Assembly: GCA_041591085.1 (NCBI GenBank)
Contig: JBFHSP010000014.1
Coordinates: 1 to 31,741 of the forward strand
Origin: Pleionea sp041591085
Lineage (GTDB): Bacteria; Pseudomonadota; Gammaproteobacteria; Enterobacterales; Kangiellaceae
DNA: 31,741 bases
Direction: 5' to 3'
Part shown: positions 1 through 7,680 of the stretch, in pieces
Position numbering within the stretch: the stretch's first letter is position 1
Layout of the letters: every line of letters begins with the position of its first letter
Notes under the pieces: model-generated
The model's database searches: none
Seen by the model: the letters and a program-made list of their open reading frames with translations, nothing else
What the model was told of the DNA's origin: nothing
Translations under genes and position numbers: made by a program

Positions 1-546
1 AATGAAAGTTGAACTGTGCCACGCGATGCGTCGGTCCAGTAAATGATCGGCCAATGTTTTCATTACGCATTTGGGACATAACCATGACTCTAAGGGAAGA
101 AAAGTTGCATGATTGAATCGGCCACTGAGTTCAGGTTCTAATTGCGATAATTCTGCTTGAGACTGATGTTGAAAATAGGGGCTGTTTTTTCCTAGTTTAA
201 ACTGTAATTGCTGATTGAAACGAGTAAGGTCGGCTTGATCGTTGCGGTGAGCAATGACTAATGTTCCGCCATGGTTAAACCCGAGATCAGATTGTAAATC
301 GTGAGCAAGTTGGGGCCATAAATTTAAGGAATGAATGCCGAGCTGTTGGATCAATTGCTCGGCTGTTTCAAGTTCGGTAAATGGCGTTAACATACCCGCT
401 GCGGTATAAGCGGCTGCATTACCATAATCAATAGGATCTTGATCAAATAGCGTTATTTGATGACCATGCTTTTGTAATTGAAAAGCAAGTAGCCGACCCA
501 TTATGCCGGCTCCAGCAATACCTATTGATAAAGAAAGTCTGCTCAT
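1..546 (-). CDS. thiO: Glycine oxidase ThiO-like FAD enzyme, 3' part cut by window edge
   Basis: This is the N-terminal 182 residues of an FAD-dependent amine oxidase; the rest lies left of position 1. ThiO oxidises glycine to dehydroglycine (iminoacetate) for assembly of the thiamine thiazole ring in the cytoplasm. The start ATG at 546 is followed by SLSIGIAGAGIMGRLLAFQL, a Rossmann GxGxxG dinucleotide-binding motif at about residues 10-15. The second strand ends LFDQD, and a stretch reading AAGMLTPF matches the ThiO-type flavin contact region. The start lies 15 bp after the thiC stop, with no strong Shine-Dalgarno, which suggests co-transcription and perhaps translational coupling with thiC. 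Position directly after riboswitch-controlled thiC separates it from other DAO-family oxidases. The substrate is inferred from family and context. Confidence 0.85.
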   Translation of the reverse strand, partial: MSRLSLSIGIAGAGIMGRLLAFQLQKHGHQITLFDQDPIDYGNAAAYTAAGMLTPFTELETAEQLIQQLGIHSLNLWPQLAHDLQSDLGFNHGGTLVIAHRNDQADLTRFNQQLQFKLGKNSPYFQHQSQAELSQLEPELSGRFNHATFLPLESWLCPKCVMKTLADHLLDRRIAWHSSTFI

Positions 547-561
547 GTTACAACTTTTTTA

Positions 562-2472
562 TTAAACTTGTTCGACGTAGATTTGACTTCCGCTCGCTTT
601 AAACTCCTGTGACTTTTGTTGCATTCCTTCTACAATATCAGCTTGTGTTTTATCAGCTATGTTTTCAGAGTATTCTCGAACTTCTTGGCTGATTTTCATG
701 GAACAAAACTTGGGGCCGCACATAGAACAAAAGTGAGCCACTTTTGCGGAATCTTTCGGTAAGGTTTCATCGTGATAAGCGCGAGCACGATCGGGATCGA
801 GTCCTAGATTAAATTGATCTTCCCAACGAAATTCAAATCGTGCTTTTGAAAGCATATCATCGCGATATCGAGCACCGGGATGCCCCTTGGCCACATCTGC
901 TGCATGCGCGGCTATTTTGTAAGTAATAATGCCTTCTTTAACATCGTCACGGTTGGGCAAACCTAAATGTTCTTTAGGAGTGACGTAACAAAGCATTGCG
1001 CAGCCGTACCAGCCGATCATGGCCGCGCCAATTCCAGAAGTGAAATGATCATAACCCGGTGCAATATCGGTAGTGAGTGGGCCCAGAGTATAAAAGGGTG
1101 CTTCATCACACAGTTCTAATTGTTTATCCATGTTTTCTTTGATCAGGTGCATCGGAACATGGCCTGGCCCTTCAATCATCACCTGAACATCATGTTTCCA
1201 TGCAATTTTTGTTAACTCGCCCAAGGTTTCAAGCTCTGCAAATTGGGCCGCATCATTGGCATCAGCAAGTGAGCCAGGTCGAAGCCCATCACCTAATGAA
1301 AAACTCACGTCATAGGTTTTCATAATTTCACAAATTTCTTCGAAATGTGTATACAAAAAGTTTTCTTGATGATGAGCGATACACCACTTAGCCATAATTG
1401 AGCCGCCGCGTGAAACTATGCCAGTAACGCGCGCTGTGGTCAGCGGAATGTATCTAAGTAATACGCCTGCATGAATGGTAAAGTAATCTACGCCTTGTTC
1501 GGCCTGTTTAATCAGAGTATCGCGGAAAACTTCCCAAGTTAGATTTTCTGCAATACCATTTACTTTTTCTAACGCTTGATAAATGGGTACGGTTCCAATG
1601 GGAACAGGGGAGTTACGTACAATGTAATCGCGAGTGGCGTGAATGTGTTTTCCGGTGGATAAATCCATTACAGTATCGCCGCCCCAACGAATAGACCATA
1701 CTAATTTTTCAACTTCTTCTTCGATGCTGGAAGTTAATGCAGAGTTTCCAATATTGGCATTGATCTTAACCAAAAAATTACGACCAATGATCATGGGTTC
1801 CAGTTCCGTATGGTTAATATTGGCTGGAATAATTGCGCGACCCGCTGCGACTTCTTGACGTACAAATTCAGCGGTAATCGGTTTTAAATGAGCGCCCCAG
1901 CTATAGCCTTTTAATCTTGAATTTCTTTCTTCGGTATTAAACTCATTGAATAAAACTTCTCGTTTTTGATTTTCGCGTATGGCTATGTATTCCATTTCGG
2001 GAGTGATTATTCCGCGTCGCGCATAGTGGAGTTGAGTGACTACTTTTCCCGATTTGGCTCTTCGAGGTTGGCGTTGCAGATCTGGATTAAAAAACTGAAA
2101 TGCTTTATCGATATCTTTGATGCCGTTATCAATGGGCAGTAGGGTACGTCCTTGGTAAAACTCGGTGTCGTCTCTGGCTTCAATCCAGCTAGAGCGAATA
2201 TCGCTAAGCCCAGTATGAACATCAATGCTCAAGTTCGGATCGGTATAAGGGCCGGATGTGTCATACACGGTCACCGAAGAACCGTCGGTCAGCGCGATTT
2301 CTCGCATTGCAACTTTAACCTCAGCAAAGTGTTCTGATTGAACATAAACTTTTTGGCTAGCAGGCAAGGGAGTTATTGTTATTAGTGGAGTAACTAGCGT
2401 TTTTTTAGAATGAAATTTAGTTTCTTTTGAAACGGATTGTTTAGATGAAGCAATAGGAGCTTGACTGTTCAT
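562..2472 (-). CDS. thiC: Phosphomethylpyrimidine synthase ThiC
   Basis: ThiC is a radical-SAM enzyme that rearranges aminoimidazole ribotide to hydroxymethylpyrimidine phosphate, the pyrimidine half of thiamine. The 636-aa length is normal for the family. An N-terminal ThiC-associated segment (about 20-110) precedes the barrel, with conserved stretches such as RGGSIMAKWC, DVSFSLGDGLRPG and MIEGPGHVPMH. The noncanonical C-terminal cluster motif CSMCGPKFC is intact, with C582, C585 and C590 as likely [4Fe-4S] ligands. The start at 2472 is supported by a GAGG Shine-Dalgarno five bases upstream. The gene is preceded by a TPP riboswitch and followed 15 bp later by thiO. Expression should therefore fall when thiamine pyrophosphate is abundant. 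Confidence 0.98.
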   Translation of the reverse strand: MNSQAPIASSKQSVSKETKFHSKKTLVTPLITITPLPASQKVYVQSEHFAEVKVAMREIALTDGSSVTVYDTSGPYTDPNLSIDVHTGLSDIRSSWIEARDDTEFYQGRTLLPIDNGIKDIDKAFQFFNPDLQRQPRRAKSGKVVTQLHYARRGIITPEMEYIAIRENQKREVLFNEFNTEERNSRLKGYSWGAHLKPITAEFVRQEVAAGRAIIPANINHTELEPMIIGRNFLVKINANIGNSALTSSIEEEVEKLVWSIRWGGDTVMDLSTGKHIHATRDYIVRNSPVPIGTVPIYQALEKVNGIAENLTWEVFRDTLIKQAEQGVDYFTIHAGVLLRYIPLTTARVTGIVSRGGSIMAKWCIAHHQENFLYTHFEEICEIMKTYDVSFSLGDGLRPGSLADANDAAQFAELETLGELTKIAWKHDVQVMIEGPGHVPMHLIKENMDKQLELCDEAPFYTLGPLTTDIAPGYDHFTSGIGAAMIGWYGCAMLCYVTPKEHLGLPNRDDVKEGIITYKIAAHAADVAKGHPGARYRDDMLSKARFEFRWEDQFNLGLDPDRARAYHDETLPKDSAKVAHFCSMCGPKFCSMKISQEVREYSENIADKTQADIVEGMQQKSQEFKASGSQIYVEQV

Positions 2473-2477
2473 GGTGG

Positions 2478-2504
2478 CCTCGCAGTTATTGCATCAACGC
2501 GAGG
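2478..2504 (-). promoter_or_regulatory. thiC: Hairpin sequestering the thiC Shine-Dalgarno
   Basis: On the minus strand CCTCGC (2499-2504) pairs perfectly with GCGAGG (2478-2483) across a 15-base loop. The right arm contains the GAGG Shine-Dalgarno of thiC, five bases before the ATG. Such a stem would block ribosome access. It lies about 60 bases downstream of the TPP aptamer, so it is a candidate expression platform acting on translation. The pairing is visible in the sequence; switching with the aptamer is inferred. Confidence 0.55.
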
Positions 2505-2561
2505 TGAAATAGCCAAAGGTAAATTAGAGTTAGCCCAAGAGGTACTTAAATTACGATTGCT

Positions 2562-2680
2562 TACTCATCCCTACGCCGATACGAATCGGATCAGGTTCAG
2601 CGGGTCCGCATTTTCAGTTATTTTTAGAGAAATAACTTTTCGCGTCTCAGCCAACATCACAGATGGCTCCCCGAGAGTGA
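2562..2680 (-). ncRNA. TPP riboswitch (THI element)
   Basis: Read on the minus strand, the leader carries the conserved THI-box core: GGGGAGCC, GCTGAGA (CTGAGA at 2645-2650), ACCCGCTGAACCTGATCCG, then ATCGGCGTAGGGA. P1 can form between ACTC (2675-2678) and GAGT (2563-2566). The variable P3 region has an extra arm, AGTTATTT...AAATAACT, that forms a clean stem. The element binds thiamine pyrophosphate and controls thiC, whose start is about 90 bases downstream. No intrinsic terminator is visible between aptamer and start codon, whereas a hairpin over the ribosome binding site is, which points to translational control. Confidence 0.97.
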
Positions 2681-2686
2681 AGCGCG

Positions 2687-2714
2687 ATTATAACGAAAAG
2701 AATATTTTAATCAA
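2687..2714 (-). promoter_or_regulatory. Sigma70-type promoter of the thiC operon
   Basis: A perfect -10 TATAAT (2687-2692, minus strand) lies 16 bases from a -35-like TTGATT (2709-2714). The predicted transcript start, about 2680, coincides with the first bases of the TPP aptamer. Confidence 0.7.
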
Positions 2715-2769
2715 GAATTCGAATTCCTTAATTCTTCGACGCTTATTATTCCGAGTTCATGTTAATTAC

Positions 2770-2820
2770 TTACATGAATGCCCAAATTAAAATAAGTGCA
2801 ATTACAATAACAAATCCCAT
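2770..2820 (-). CDS. 16-residue hydrophobic micropeptide
   Basis: A very short reading frame, MGFVIVIALILIWAFM, starts at 2820 and stops with TAA at 2770-2772. It is preceded by AAGGAGG (2826-2832) five bases before the ATG, the best ribosome binding site in this operon and essentially a perfect anti-16S match. Residues 3-16 are entirely hydrophobic, enough for a short membrane-embedded segment. It begins 21 bp after the stop of the XRE regulator gene and lies on the same strand, so it is probably the third cistron after the six-helix membrane protein and the repressor. I recognise no family. It could be a regulatory subunit of the membrane protein or a small toxin. Expression is inferred from the Shine-Dalgarno. 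Confidence 0.6.
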   Translation of the reverse strand: MGFVIVIALILIWAFM

Positions 2821-2841
2821 CCAATCCTCCTTAAAATCAAT

Positions 2842-3039
2842 CTACCTATTATCTGGTGAAAAGATATCTTCAATTAAACATTCAAACACACTCGCTAACT
2901 TAAACGCAACAGGTAAACTTGGATCATATTTACCTTTTTCTATCGCGTTGATAGTTTGTCTCGAAACTCCAAGCGTGTCTGCTAAGTCTTGTTGAGTCCA
3001 GTCTCTTTCTGCTCTTAATACCTTTAATCGATTATCCAT
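2842..3039 (-). CDS. Small XRE-family HTH transcriptional regulator
   Basis: This 65-aa cytoplasmic protein is almost only a lambda-Cro/XRE helix-turn-helix. It reads MDNRLKVLRAERDWTQQDLA, then a recognition helix SRQTINAIEKGKYDPS, then a third helix region ending IEDIFSPDN. It matches the short DNA-binding regulators that are commonly paired with a small integral membrane protein. A TTG six bases upstream (3045) is possible, but ATG at 3039 fits the family's usual MxNRLKxLRAE start. It begins 7 bp after the stop of the upstream membrane protein gene, so the two are surely co-transcribed. Palindromes over the operon promoter are candidate operators for autorepression (inference). Confidence 0.9.
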   Translation of the reverse strand: MDNRLKVLRAERDWTQQDLADTLGVSRQTINAIEKGKYDPSLPVAFKLASVFECLIEDIFSPDNR

Positions 3040-3046
3040 AGCCAAC

Positions 3047-3700
3047 TCAAAAATGCTTTTTGATGGCTAAGTACTGGCCTATTCCGAACAGTACAAAAAC
3101 CGAAGGAAATATCCAGAATACCGGGAAGTTGGGAACGACCTCGTAGAGCTGGAAAAAACCAATCGTTAAGCATCCTATAGTGGTAATGCTTAAAGAGAAT
3201 AAACTAGCTTCCATGATCACTTTAAGTTGCAACTCATCGAGTGTTTTGACATAGCTACTTAAGGCTTTGGCCATTAAAAGGGCAGGAGTAATTGGAATGA
3301 ACGCTATTAAACCGTGAATGTAAATAGAGTCACTGAGTTTGAGCAAAAACTCGCTCGAGATTACTGCTACGATGTACAGTATTGCATTGATCATCATGGA
3401 TTTTTGGTATTGTTTACTACCTGGACTTTCCATTTCGCTGTAGCCCATTTCGCCAAAACATGAATCAGGGTTTCTGTTTCGTATATGATTTATCATTGCT
3501 CCGACGATGAAAAGCGCGATAAACAAGATATAAACGGCTAACCATTTTGCGTTCCATTCACTTGAGAACAAACTGCCTGAAAATATCGTTGTTGGGGCGT
3601 TATTAAAAAAGTCTAATGAGATGTTTAAAACGAACACTAACCAGAAACCTATTCCGCCCACTACAAAGAAAGGGTGCTTTCTCATTGCTTGTTGATGCAT
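3047..3700 (-). CDS. Six-helix integral membrane protein paired with XRE regulator
   Basis: The protein has about 217 aa with six predicted membrane segments at roughly residues 11-28, 52-69, 103-118, 126-143, 163-182 and 188-208. The C-terminal half contains KTLDELQLKVIMEA between two helices. It resembles the widespread short membrane proteins that carry an LDELQ-type loop and sit next to small XRE regulators; here an extra N-terminal three-helix part is present. The frame stays open upstream to 3787. I prefer ATG at 3700 because a consensus promoter and operators lie between 3727 and 3779, inside the longer frame, and an AAGG lies upstream of this ATG. Function is unknown; sensing or stress-related control of the paired regulator is only a guess. 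Confidence 0.75.
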   Translation of the reverse strand: MHQQAMRKHPFFVVGGIGFWLVFVLNISLDFFNNAPTTIFSGSLFSSEWNAKWLAVYILFIALFIVGAMINHIRNRNPDSCFGEMGYSEMESPGSKQYQKSMMINAILYIVAVISSEFLLKLSDSIYIHGLIAFIPITPALLMAKALSSYVKTLDELQLKVIMEASLFSLSITTIGCLTIGFFQLYEVVPNFPVFWIFPSVFVLFGIGQYLAIKKHF

Positions 3701-3726
3701 ATTGAATGTCTGCCTTTGTTGACTAT

Positions 3727-3779
3727 AAGTAAAGCTAACTTTACTTTTGCTTGAGTTTCTTGTCAAGCATACTTTACTT
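3727..3779 (-). promoter_or_regulatory. Promoter embedded in two tandem palindromic operators
   Basis: The minus strand has -35 TTGACA (3761-3766), a 17-base spacer and -10 TAAAGT (3738-3743). The -10 lies inside a perfect inverted repeat, AAGTAAAG-4-CTTTACTT (3727-3746). The -35 lies inside a second, weaker palindrome (3760-3779) that keeps one perfect AAGTAAAG arm (3772-3779) and matches 5 of 8 in the other arm. The two centres are 33 bp apart, about three helical turns. This is the classic layout for repression by a small HTH dimer, most simply the XRE protein encoded just downstream. Confidence 0.65.
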
Positions 3780-3860
3780 AATGACAAGTTTATTTACAAT
3801 TGAATAAAACTACATGTTAGAAAAGTTAAAACTAAAAGGATGATTAGGTAATAATTGCAA

Positions 3861-3890
3861 ATAAATAAAAAAGCGGCTGTCATGCCGCTT
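3861..3890 (-). terminator. Intrinsic terminator after the SDR gene
   Basis: AAGCGGC and GCCGCTT form a perfect 7-bp stem with a six-base loop (3871-3890). On the minus strand it is followed by TTTTTTATTTATT. It ends transcription of the dehydrogenase gene at 3923-4681. Confidence 0.85.
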
Positions 3891-3922
3891 AGTGTAGAGA
3901 AAAAGTTATAAGGAAAGCTGAA

Positions 3923-4681
3923 TTAGAGGGTCAATGCTCCGTCTACTTCGATGGTTTTGCCAGAGATATAGTCATTTTCAATGATAAATTGTACGGTTTT
4001 GGCAATTTCATCCGGTTGTCCCATTCGTCTTAAAGGAATTCCAGCCTTAATTTTTTCCAGCATTTCGGGTTTGATTGCCTGAGTCATTTCGGTGGCGATA
4101 AATCCTGGAGCAATCGCAGCTGCTCTTACGTTGTAGCGTGCAAGCTCTTTGGCCCAAGTAGTGGTCATTGCAGCAACACCTGCTTTAGCTGCGGTATAGT
4201 TGGTTTGCCCAACATTACCATTTTTGGAAATTGATGAGATATTTATAATCACTCCCGATTGCTGTAAAGCCATGTACTGAGCGGCTTCACGACCACATAG
4301 AAAAACACCAGTAAGGTTGACATTGATAACTTGCTGCCACTCCTGAAGCCCCATGGTTTTAACCACTTTTCCGTCTTTAATCTTAATTAACAGGCTATCC
4401 CTTGTGATCCCAGCATTATTGATTAGGGCATCGATTCGTCCGAAATGTTTAACGATTTGCTCAAATACGTTTGCCACTGAATTTTCATCTGCAATATTGG
4501 CAACAAAGCCTTTAGCAATATGATTCTGCTCAAGATGCTTTGATTCTGCTGACTTTAAAGAATTTTCATTAATGTCTATAAGTGCAAGCTTTGCACCTTG
4601 TGAGCCAAGCCTTTCAGCCATTGCCGCACCCAACCCTTGGGCACCACCAGTAATAACGACAACAGTGTCTTTAATATTCAT
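3923..4681 (-). CDS. FabG-like short-chain dehydrogenase/reductase, probably NAD-dependent
   Basis: A cytoplasmic classical SDR of 252 aa, the usual length. The nucleotide-binding motif TGGAQGLG spans residues 11-18, NNAG is at 88-91, and the catalytic set N122, S149, Y162 and K166 (YTAAK) is complete. The C-terminal half reads APGFIATEMT and ends SGKTIEVDGALTL as in 3-oxoacyl-ACP reductases. Asp36 at the end of the second strand favours NAD(H) over NADP(H) in this family. The insert KIKDGKVVKTM before the substrate loop distinguishes a subgroup of marine gammaproteobacterial FabG-like proteins from housekeeping FabG. There is no acyl carrier protein or fab gene beside it, so it is not the essential FabG. 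The substrate is unknown; a 3-hydroxyacyl or small alcohol substrate is likely. Confidence 0.9.
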   Translation of the reverse strand: MNIKDTVVVITGGAQGLGAAMAERLGSQGAKLALIDINENSLKSAESKHLEQNHIAKGFVANIADENSVANVFEQIVKHFGRIDALINNAGITRDSLLIKIKDGKVVKTMGLQEWQQVINVNLTGVFLCGREAAQYMALQQSGVIINISSISKNGNVGQTNYTAAKAGVAAMTTTWAKELARYNVRAAAIAPGFIATEMTQAIKPEMLEKIKAGIPLRRMGQPDEIAKTVQFIIENDYISGKTIEVDGALTL

Positions 4682-4838
4682 TTTTATACGCTCTTTCTCA
4701 GATATTTAAAGCAATTGGCGACCAAATATGCCTGTATTGGGTGTTGTGCGCCGCAATATTTCTCTGATATTAACTCTAAATGCAATATCAATCTAGAGTA
4801 TTTTGTGGAAAAGTGTTGGGTGCGTTTTTGGCAATGAA

Positions 4839-4867
4839 AAAAGGCGCTTAGTTTAAAAGCGCCTTTT
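4839..4867 (-). terminator. Intrinsic terminator after the M49-like peptidase gene
   Basis: A perfect 11-bp stem AAAAGGCGCTT / AAGCGCCTTTT (4839-4849 with 4857-4867) has a seven-base loop. T-rich flanks on the minus strand mark the end of the 4892-6592 transcript. Confidence 0.85.
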
Positions 4868-4891
4868 CAGAGTTGATAAAAGTTATCACTC

Positions 4892-6592
4892 TTATTTATA
4901 CAAATATTGTTTACCTTGTTTAAACACAATATCAACTGGAATGTTAGCGGCTGATAATTTATCAAGCTCAGCTTGGAGATCGTTGGTTATTGTTCCTTGT
5001 GTTTCTAATAACGATTTAGCGCCTTCATAATCTCCATTGCCTTGAAGAGTTAATAACAGGTTTGATAAATCGTTCATGGCTATGGTCATTTTATCAAAGT
5101 CTACACTGTAACGCCCGTTTACAGGATCAACAACAAAGGCACCTTTATCTTTGAAGAAGTTAAACCTAACCATGTTGGCTTTTCCGTGAGCTGATGATGC
5201 CCCAAAACGCACTGAGCGGAAAATGCCTGCCAAAAAGGTCACATAGTTATCCATCAGTTTGCCTTCGGTGATTTCACCTTTGTTGAAAAGTTCAGTAATC
5301 ATATAAAGGCCTAAAATATCGGCTTTGCCTTCTTCTAACGCGGAAGCGGTTTCTTTTAATGCCGTTCTTACCATGCCATTGCCATTAATGGTGTTTTTGA
5401 TACCCAAACCATGAGCCACTTCGTGAAACATCGTATTGCCGAAAAATGCGTCAAAAGTGATGTATTGTTGTTGATCTTCTGCGATTAGCTGCTGTGAGAT
5501 AGGGACTAGAATTTTATCAAACTTAGCTCTCATCGCATTTTTAAGTTGAAGGCGGCGAGTTCCTTTGGCTAATTGAACTTCTTCATCATTGGGTAAATTG
5601 ATAGCGATGGTTTTACTGCCCGCATTAGAGTGCCCCGCATAATAAATCACATCGTAAGCATTTAAGTCTGCGTCGGTACCTGGCATTTCAGTTTTGTATT
5701 CATCAGCAACAGGAAGGCCTTTTTGCAATTCAGGTAAAAATGCTGCAAATTTTGCTAGTCTTTCGCTCCATGCTAAGTCTTTAATCAAAACATAAGACTC
5801 AAATGCAGATCGATATCCAAATAGCATGTCTTCATACGTTTCAATTGGACCAATGACTAACTCTATAGGATTGGTCTTCATATCCATCCAGGCAAAATCT
5901 GACGCTTGATAATCATTGCTGAGTAATGCTCTGGCTCGTAACATCAAATAGTTTTTAAACTCTGGATTTTCGGCGAGTTCTGAAGCTTCTTTTAAAAGTC
6001 CGGCCGCTTTACGCAATTGTGTTTGATATTTTTTATTGTATGGAATTAGCTCAAGCTGACCATTTTTATTGCGCTCAACTACTGAATAAAGCTCTGCAAA
6101 TGGGTTAGCTTTTAAAAACTCTGCATTGGCTGTTTGCCATGCTTCATATTCTTCTTTACTCATATCGGCAGGATAGAAATTAGCGCCTAACGGTTTTTCC
6201 ATAAAACTTTGTAAGAAGGCTTTATCACCATTAAGTCTATCCCATGGGCCGTAGTTGATGTCTGCAAACTTTCTGGTGGCGGGATCTTTTATGCTATTAA
6301 GAAGTGAATTCTTTTCACCATAAGCTTGGAGCCAAAACAAATCATCCATAATAACGCTGGCATCAATTAGCAGTTCAAGCATTTTAATTTGATTGGTTGA
6401 AAGGTGAGATAAATCAGCAGATAGTTCGAATTCGGCATAAATATCAAAGCGGCTGGTGTCGCTGGCAACTATTTCGGTGACTTCAGATGCCGTGCTTGTT
6501 TTTTGCTCAGACACTACTTCTTTTGATTCTTGTTGGCAGCCCCATAGGCTTAGTGCAACCAGAGTGCTTAATGCTAATAATCTAATTTTCAT
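4892..6592 (-). CDS. DPP III-like (M49-type) zinc peptidase, outer-membrane lipoprotein
   Basis: A 566-aa zinc-dependent peptidase-like protein. The N-terminus MKIRLLALSTLVALSLWGC is a lipoprotein signal, with Cys19 acylated and Gln at +2, consistent with outer-membrane sorting. The zinc motif HEVAHG is at residues 390-395, followed by EEGKAD at 420-425 (likely ligands H390, H394 and E421; E391 as base). The family relation is to dipeptidyl-peptidase III, whose classic motif is HExxxH followed by EExxAD. Here the first motif is the shorter HExxH, as in a bacterial subgroup. The protein would face the periplasm or surface and cleave peptides; exact specificity is unknown. It is monocistronic, with its own terminator and 112 bp of upstream sequence. 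Confidence 0.85.
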   Translation of the reverse strand: MKIRLLALSTLVALSLWGCQQESKEVVSEQKTSTASEVTEIVASDTSRFDIYAEFELSADLSHLSTNQIKMLELLIDASVIMDDLFWLQAYGEKNSLLNSIKDPATRKFADINYGPWDRLNGDKAFLQSFMEKPLGANFYPADMSKEEYEAWQTANAEFLKANPFAELYSVVERNKNGQLELIPYNKKYQTQLRKAAGLLKEASELAENPEFKNYLMLRARALLSNDYQASDFAWMDMKTNPIELVIGPIETYEDMLFGYRSAFESYVLIKDLAWSERLAKFAAFLPELQKGLPVADEYKTEMPGTDADLNAYDVIYYAGHSNAGSKTIAINLPNDEEVQLAKGTRRLQLKNAMRAKFDKILVPISQQLIAEDQQQYITFDAFFGNTMFHEVAHGLGIKNTINGNGMVRTALKETASALEEGKADILGLYMITELFNKGEITEGKLMDNYVTFLAGIFRSVRFGASSAHGKANMVRFNFFKDKGAFVVDPVNGRYSVDFDKMTIAMNDLSNLLLTLQGNGDYEGAKSLLETQGTITNDLQAELDKLSAANIPVDIVFKQGKQYLYK

Positions 6593-6703
6593 AATGGTTT
6601 CTATTGACCTTTTTTGTATTAACGAGATGCTTTTTCTAGGCAGGCATCATAGCAGTTTAATAGGTAAAAAAAATAGGCATAAAAAAGAATTTTAGAATAG
6701 GGT

Positions 6704-7630
6704 CTAGTACTGGGTGATAAGGCTTTCTGGATAAGGCGAAAATAAAGGGTTGTCGATAAGAGTTGTTAGTTTAAATTGCTTCACTAATGAATGCATATGA
6801 CTGAAGAATATTGGACAGATCCATTGGTCGTGATCTCTTTGTTTTAAACTTTTCATTAATAACTTCATTGTTAATTGGTTCGAAGGATTTTGCTGTTTGC
6901 ATAGCTCTTCTAAGCAATTAAAAAATGATGGTGCATAGAAAGGCGATGATAAGACCGTGCTTACGAGGGAAAAATATTGAAATCTATTTTCTTCATTTCT
7001 TGCGGTAGCTTCTAAGGCTTCTTTTAATTGAGTTGTTCTTTCTACTGAAAATCCTTTAAACAAATATTGATGTTTAAAGTGAAATGCGCGTAAGCCGTTA
7101 GCTTTACCTTTTTCAAATGCTTCTATTGCATCTTTCAAAGTAAAACATTTGAGTAGAAATCGGTGTCTGTGCTCATCTTGTTGAATCAATTTATCGTCAA
7201 TAAAAGCAATATAGGGAAACTCTCGCTTCAAAAGGTGAATGAAGTAGCCACTGCCGTAGCGGGTAGCTTGTTCTGGTTGTTTGGAAATGGGAGTGTCGTC
7301 AAGTCCGCAGCTTGGCGATTTTGATGTTGAAATGACACCGGTTAGCCCTTGATAGCCTCTTACAAGTTCATTCACTAAATGCTTCATTCTATGAGTGTAG
7401 TCGGTGTGAGGCGGCGATATTTGCCTTAACTGCAAGCCTACAGAGGTATCTAAAAGTTGAATGGGCGGCCTTGGAACAGGCATGCCACAACCCATTTCTG
7501 GGCAAACAGATACAAATGATAGCTCCTGTTCTAACTGTTGAGTCAGTAACGCCAGATGCTTGTGCTTGCCATCGTATCGTACCTTTTCACCTAATAAGCA
7601 ACTGCTTACCATCACTTGCGGTTTAATCAT
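6704..7630 (-). CDS. DUF523 (TudS-like) - DUF1722 fusion protein
   Basis: A cytoplasmic protein of about 308 aa. The N-terminal DUF523 domain has the motifs SSCLLGEKVRYDG, CPEMGCGMP and SPSCG, so Cys11, Cys43 and Cys108 are positioned as the three ligands of a [4Fe-4S] cluster. DUF523 proteins include TudS, which removes sulfur from thiouracil. The C-terminal part (about 185-308) is a DUF1722 domain, the same fusion order as seen in YbgA-containing proteins. The open frame extends to 7660, but I chose ATG at 7630 because the family begins with MIKxxV...SxCLLG a few residues before the first cysteine. No clear Shine-Dalgarno supports either start. It is divergent from the TerB gene, sharing a 50-bp promoter region. 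Confidence 0.85.
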   Translation of the reverse strand: MIKPQVMVSSCLLGEKVRYDGKHKHLALLTQQLEQELSFVSVCPEMGCGMPVPRPPIQLLDTSVGLQLRQISPPHTDYTHRMKHLVNELVRGYQGLTGVISTSKSPSCGLDDTPISKQPEQATRYGSGYFIHLLKREFPYIAFIDDKLIQQDEHRHRFLLKCFTLKDAIEAFEKGKANGLRAFHFKHQYLFKGFSVERTTQLKEALEATARNEENRFQYFSLVSTVLSSPFYAPSFFNCLEELCKQQNPSNQLTMKLLMKSLKQRDHDQWICPIFFSHMHSLVKQFKLTTLIDNPLFSPYPESLITQY

Positions 7631-7680
7631 GAAACCAACTATAGTATCCATTGTTGCCATAGAATATAGCAGTATTTTTG

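Noticed and set aside
2461..2790. Plus-strand open frame of 109 codons over the thiC leader
   Set aside because: It runs antisense through the TPP riboswitch and promoter, with a composition unlike a protein.
3701..3787. Extra 29 N-terminal codons of the XRE-linked membrane protein
   Set aside because: The promoter and operator palindromes lie within this part, so it is unlikely to be transcribed as coding sequence.
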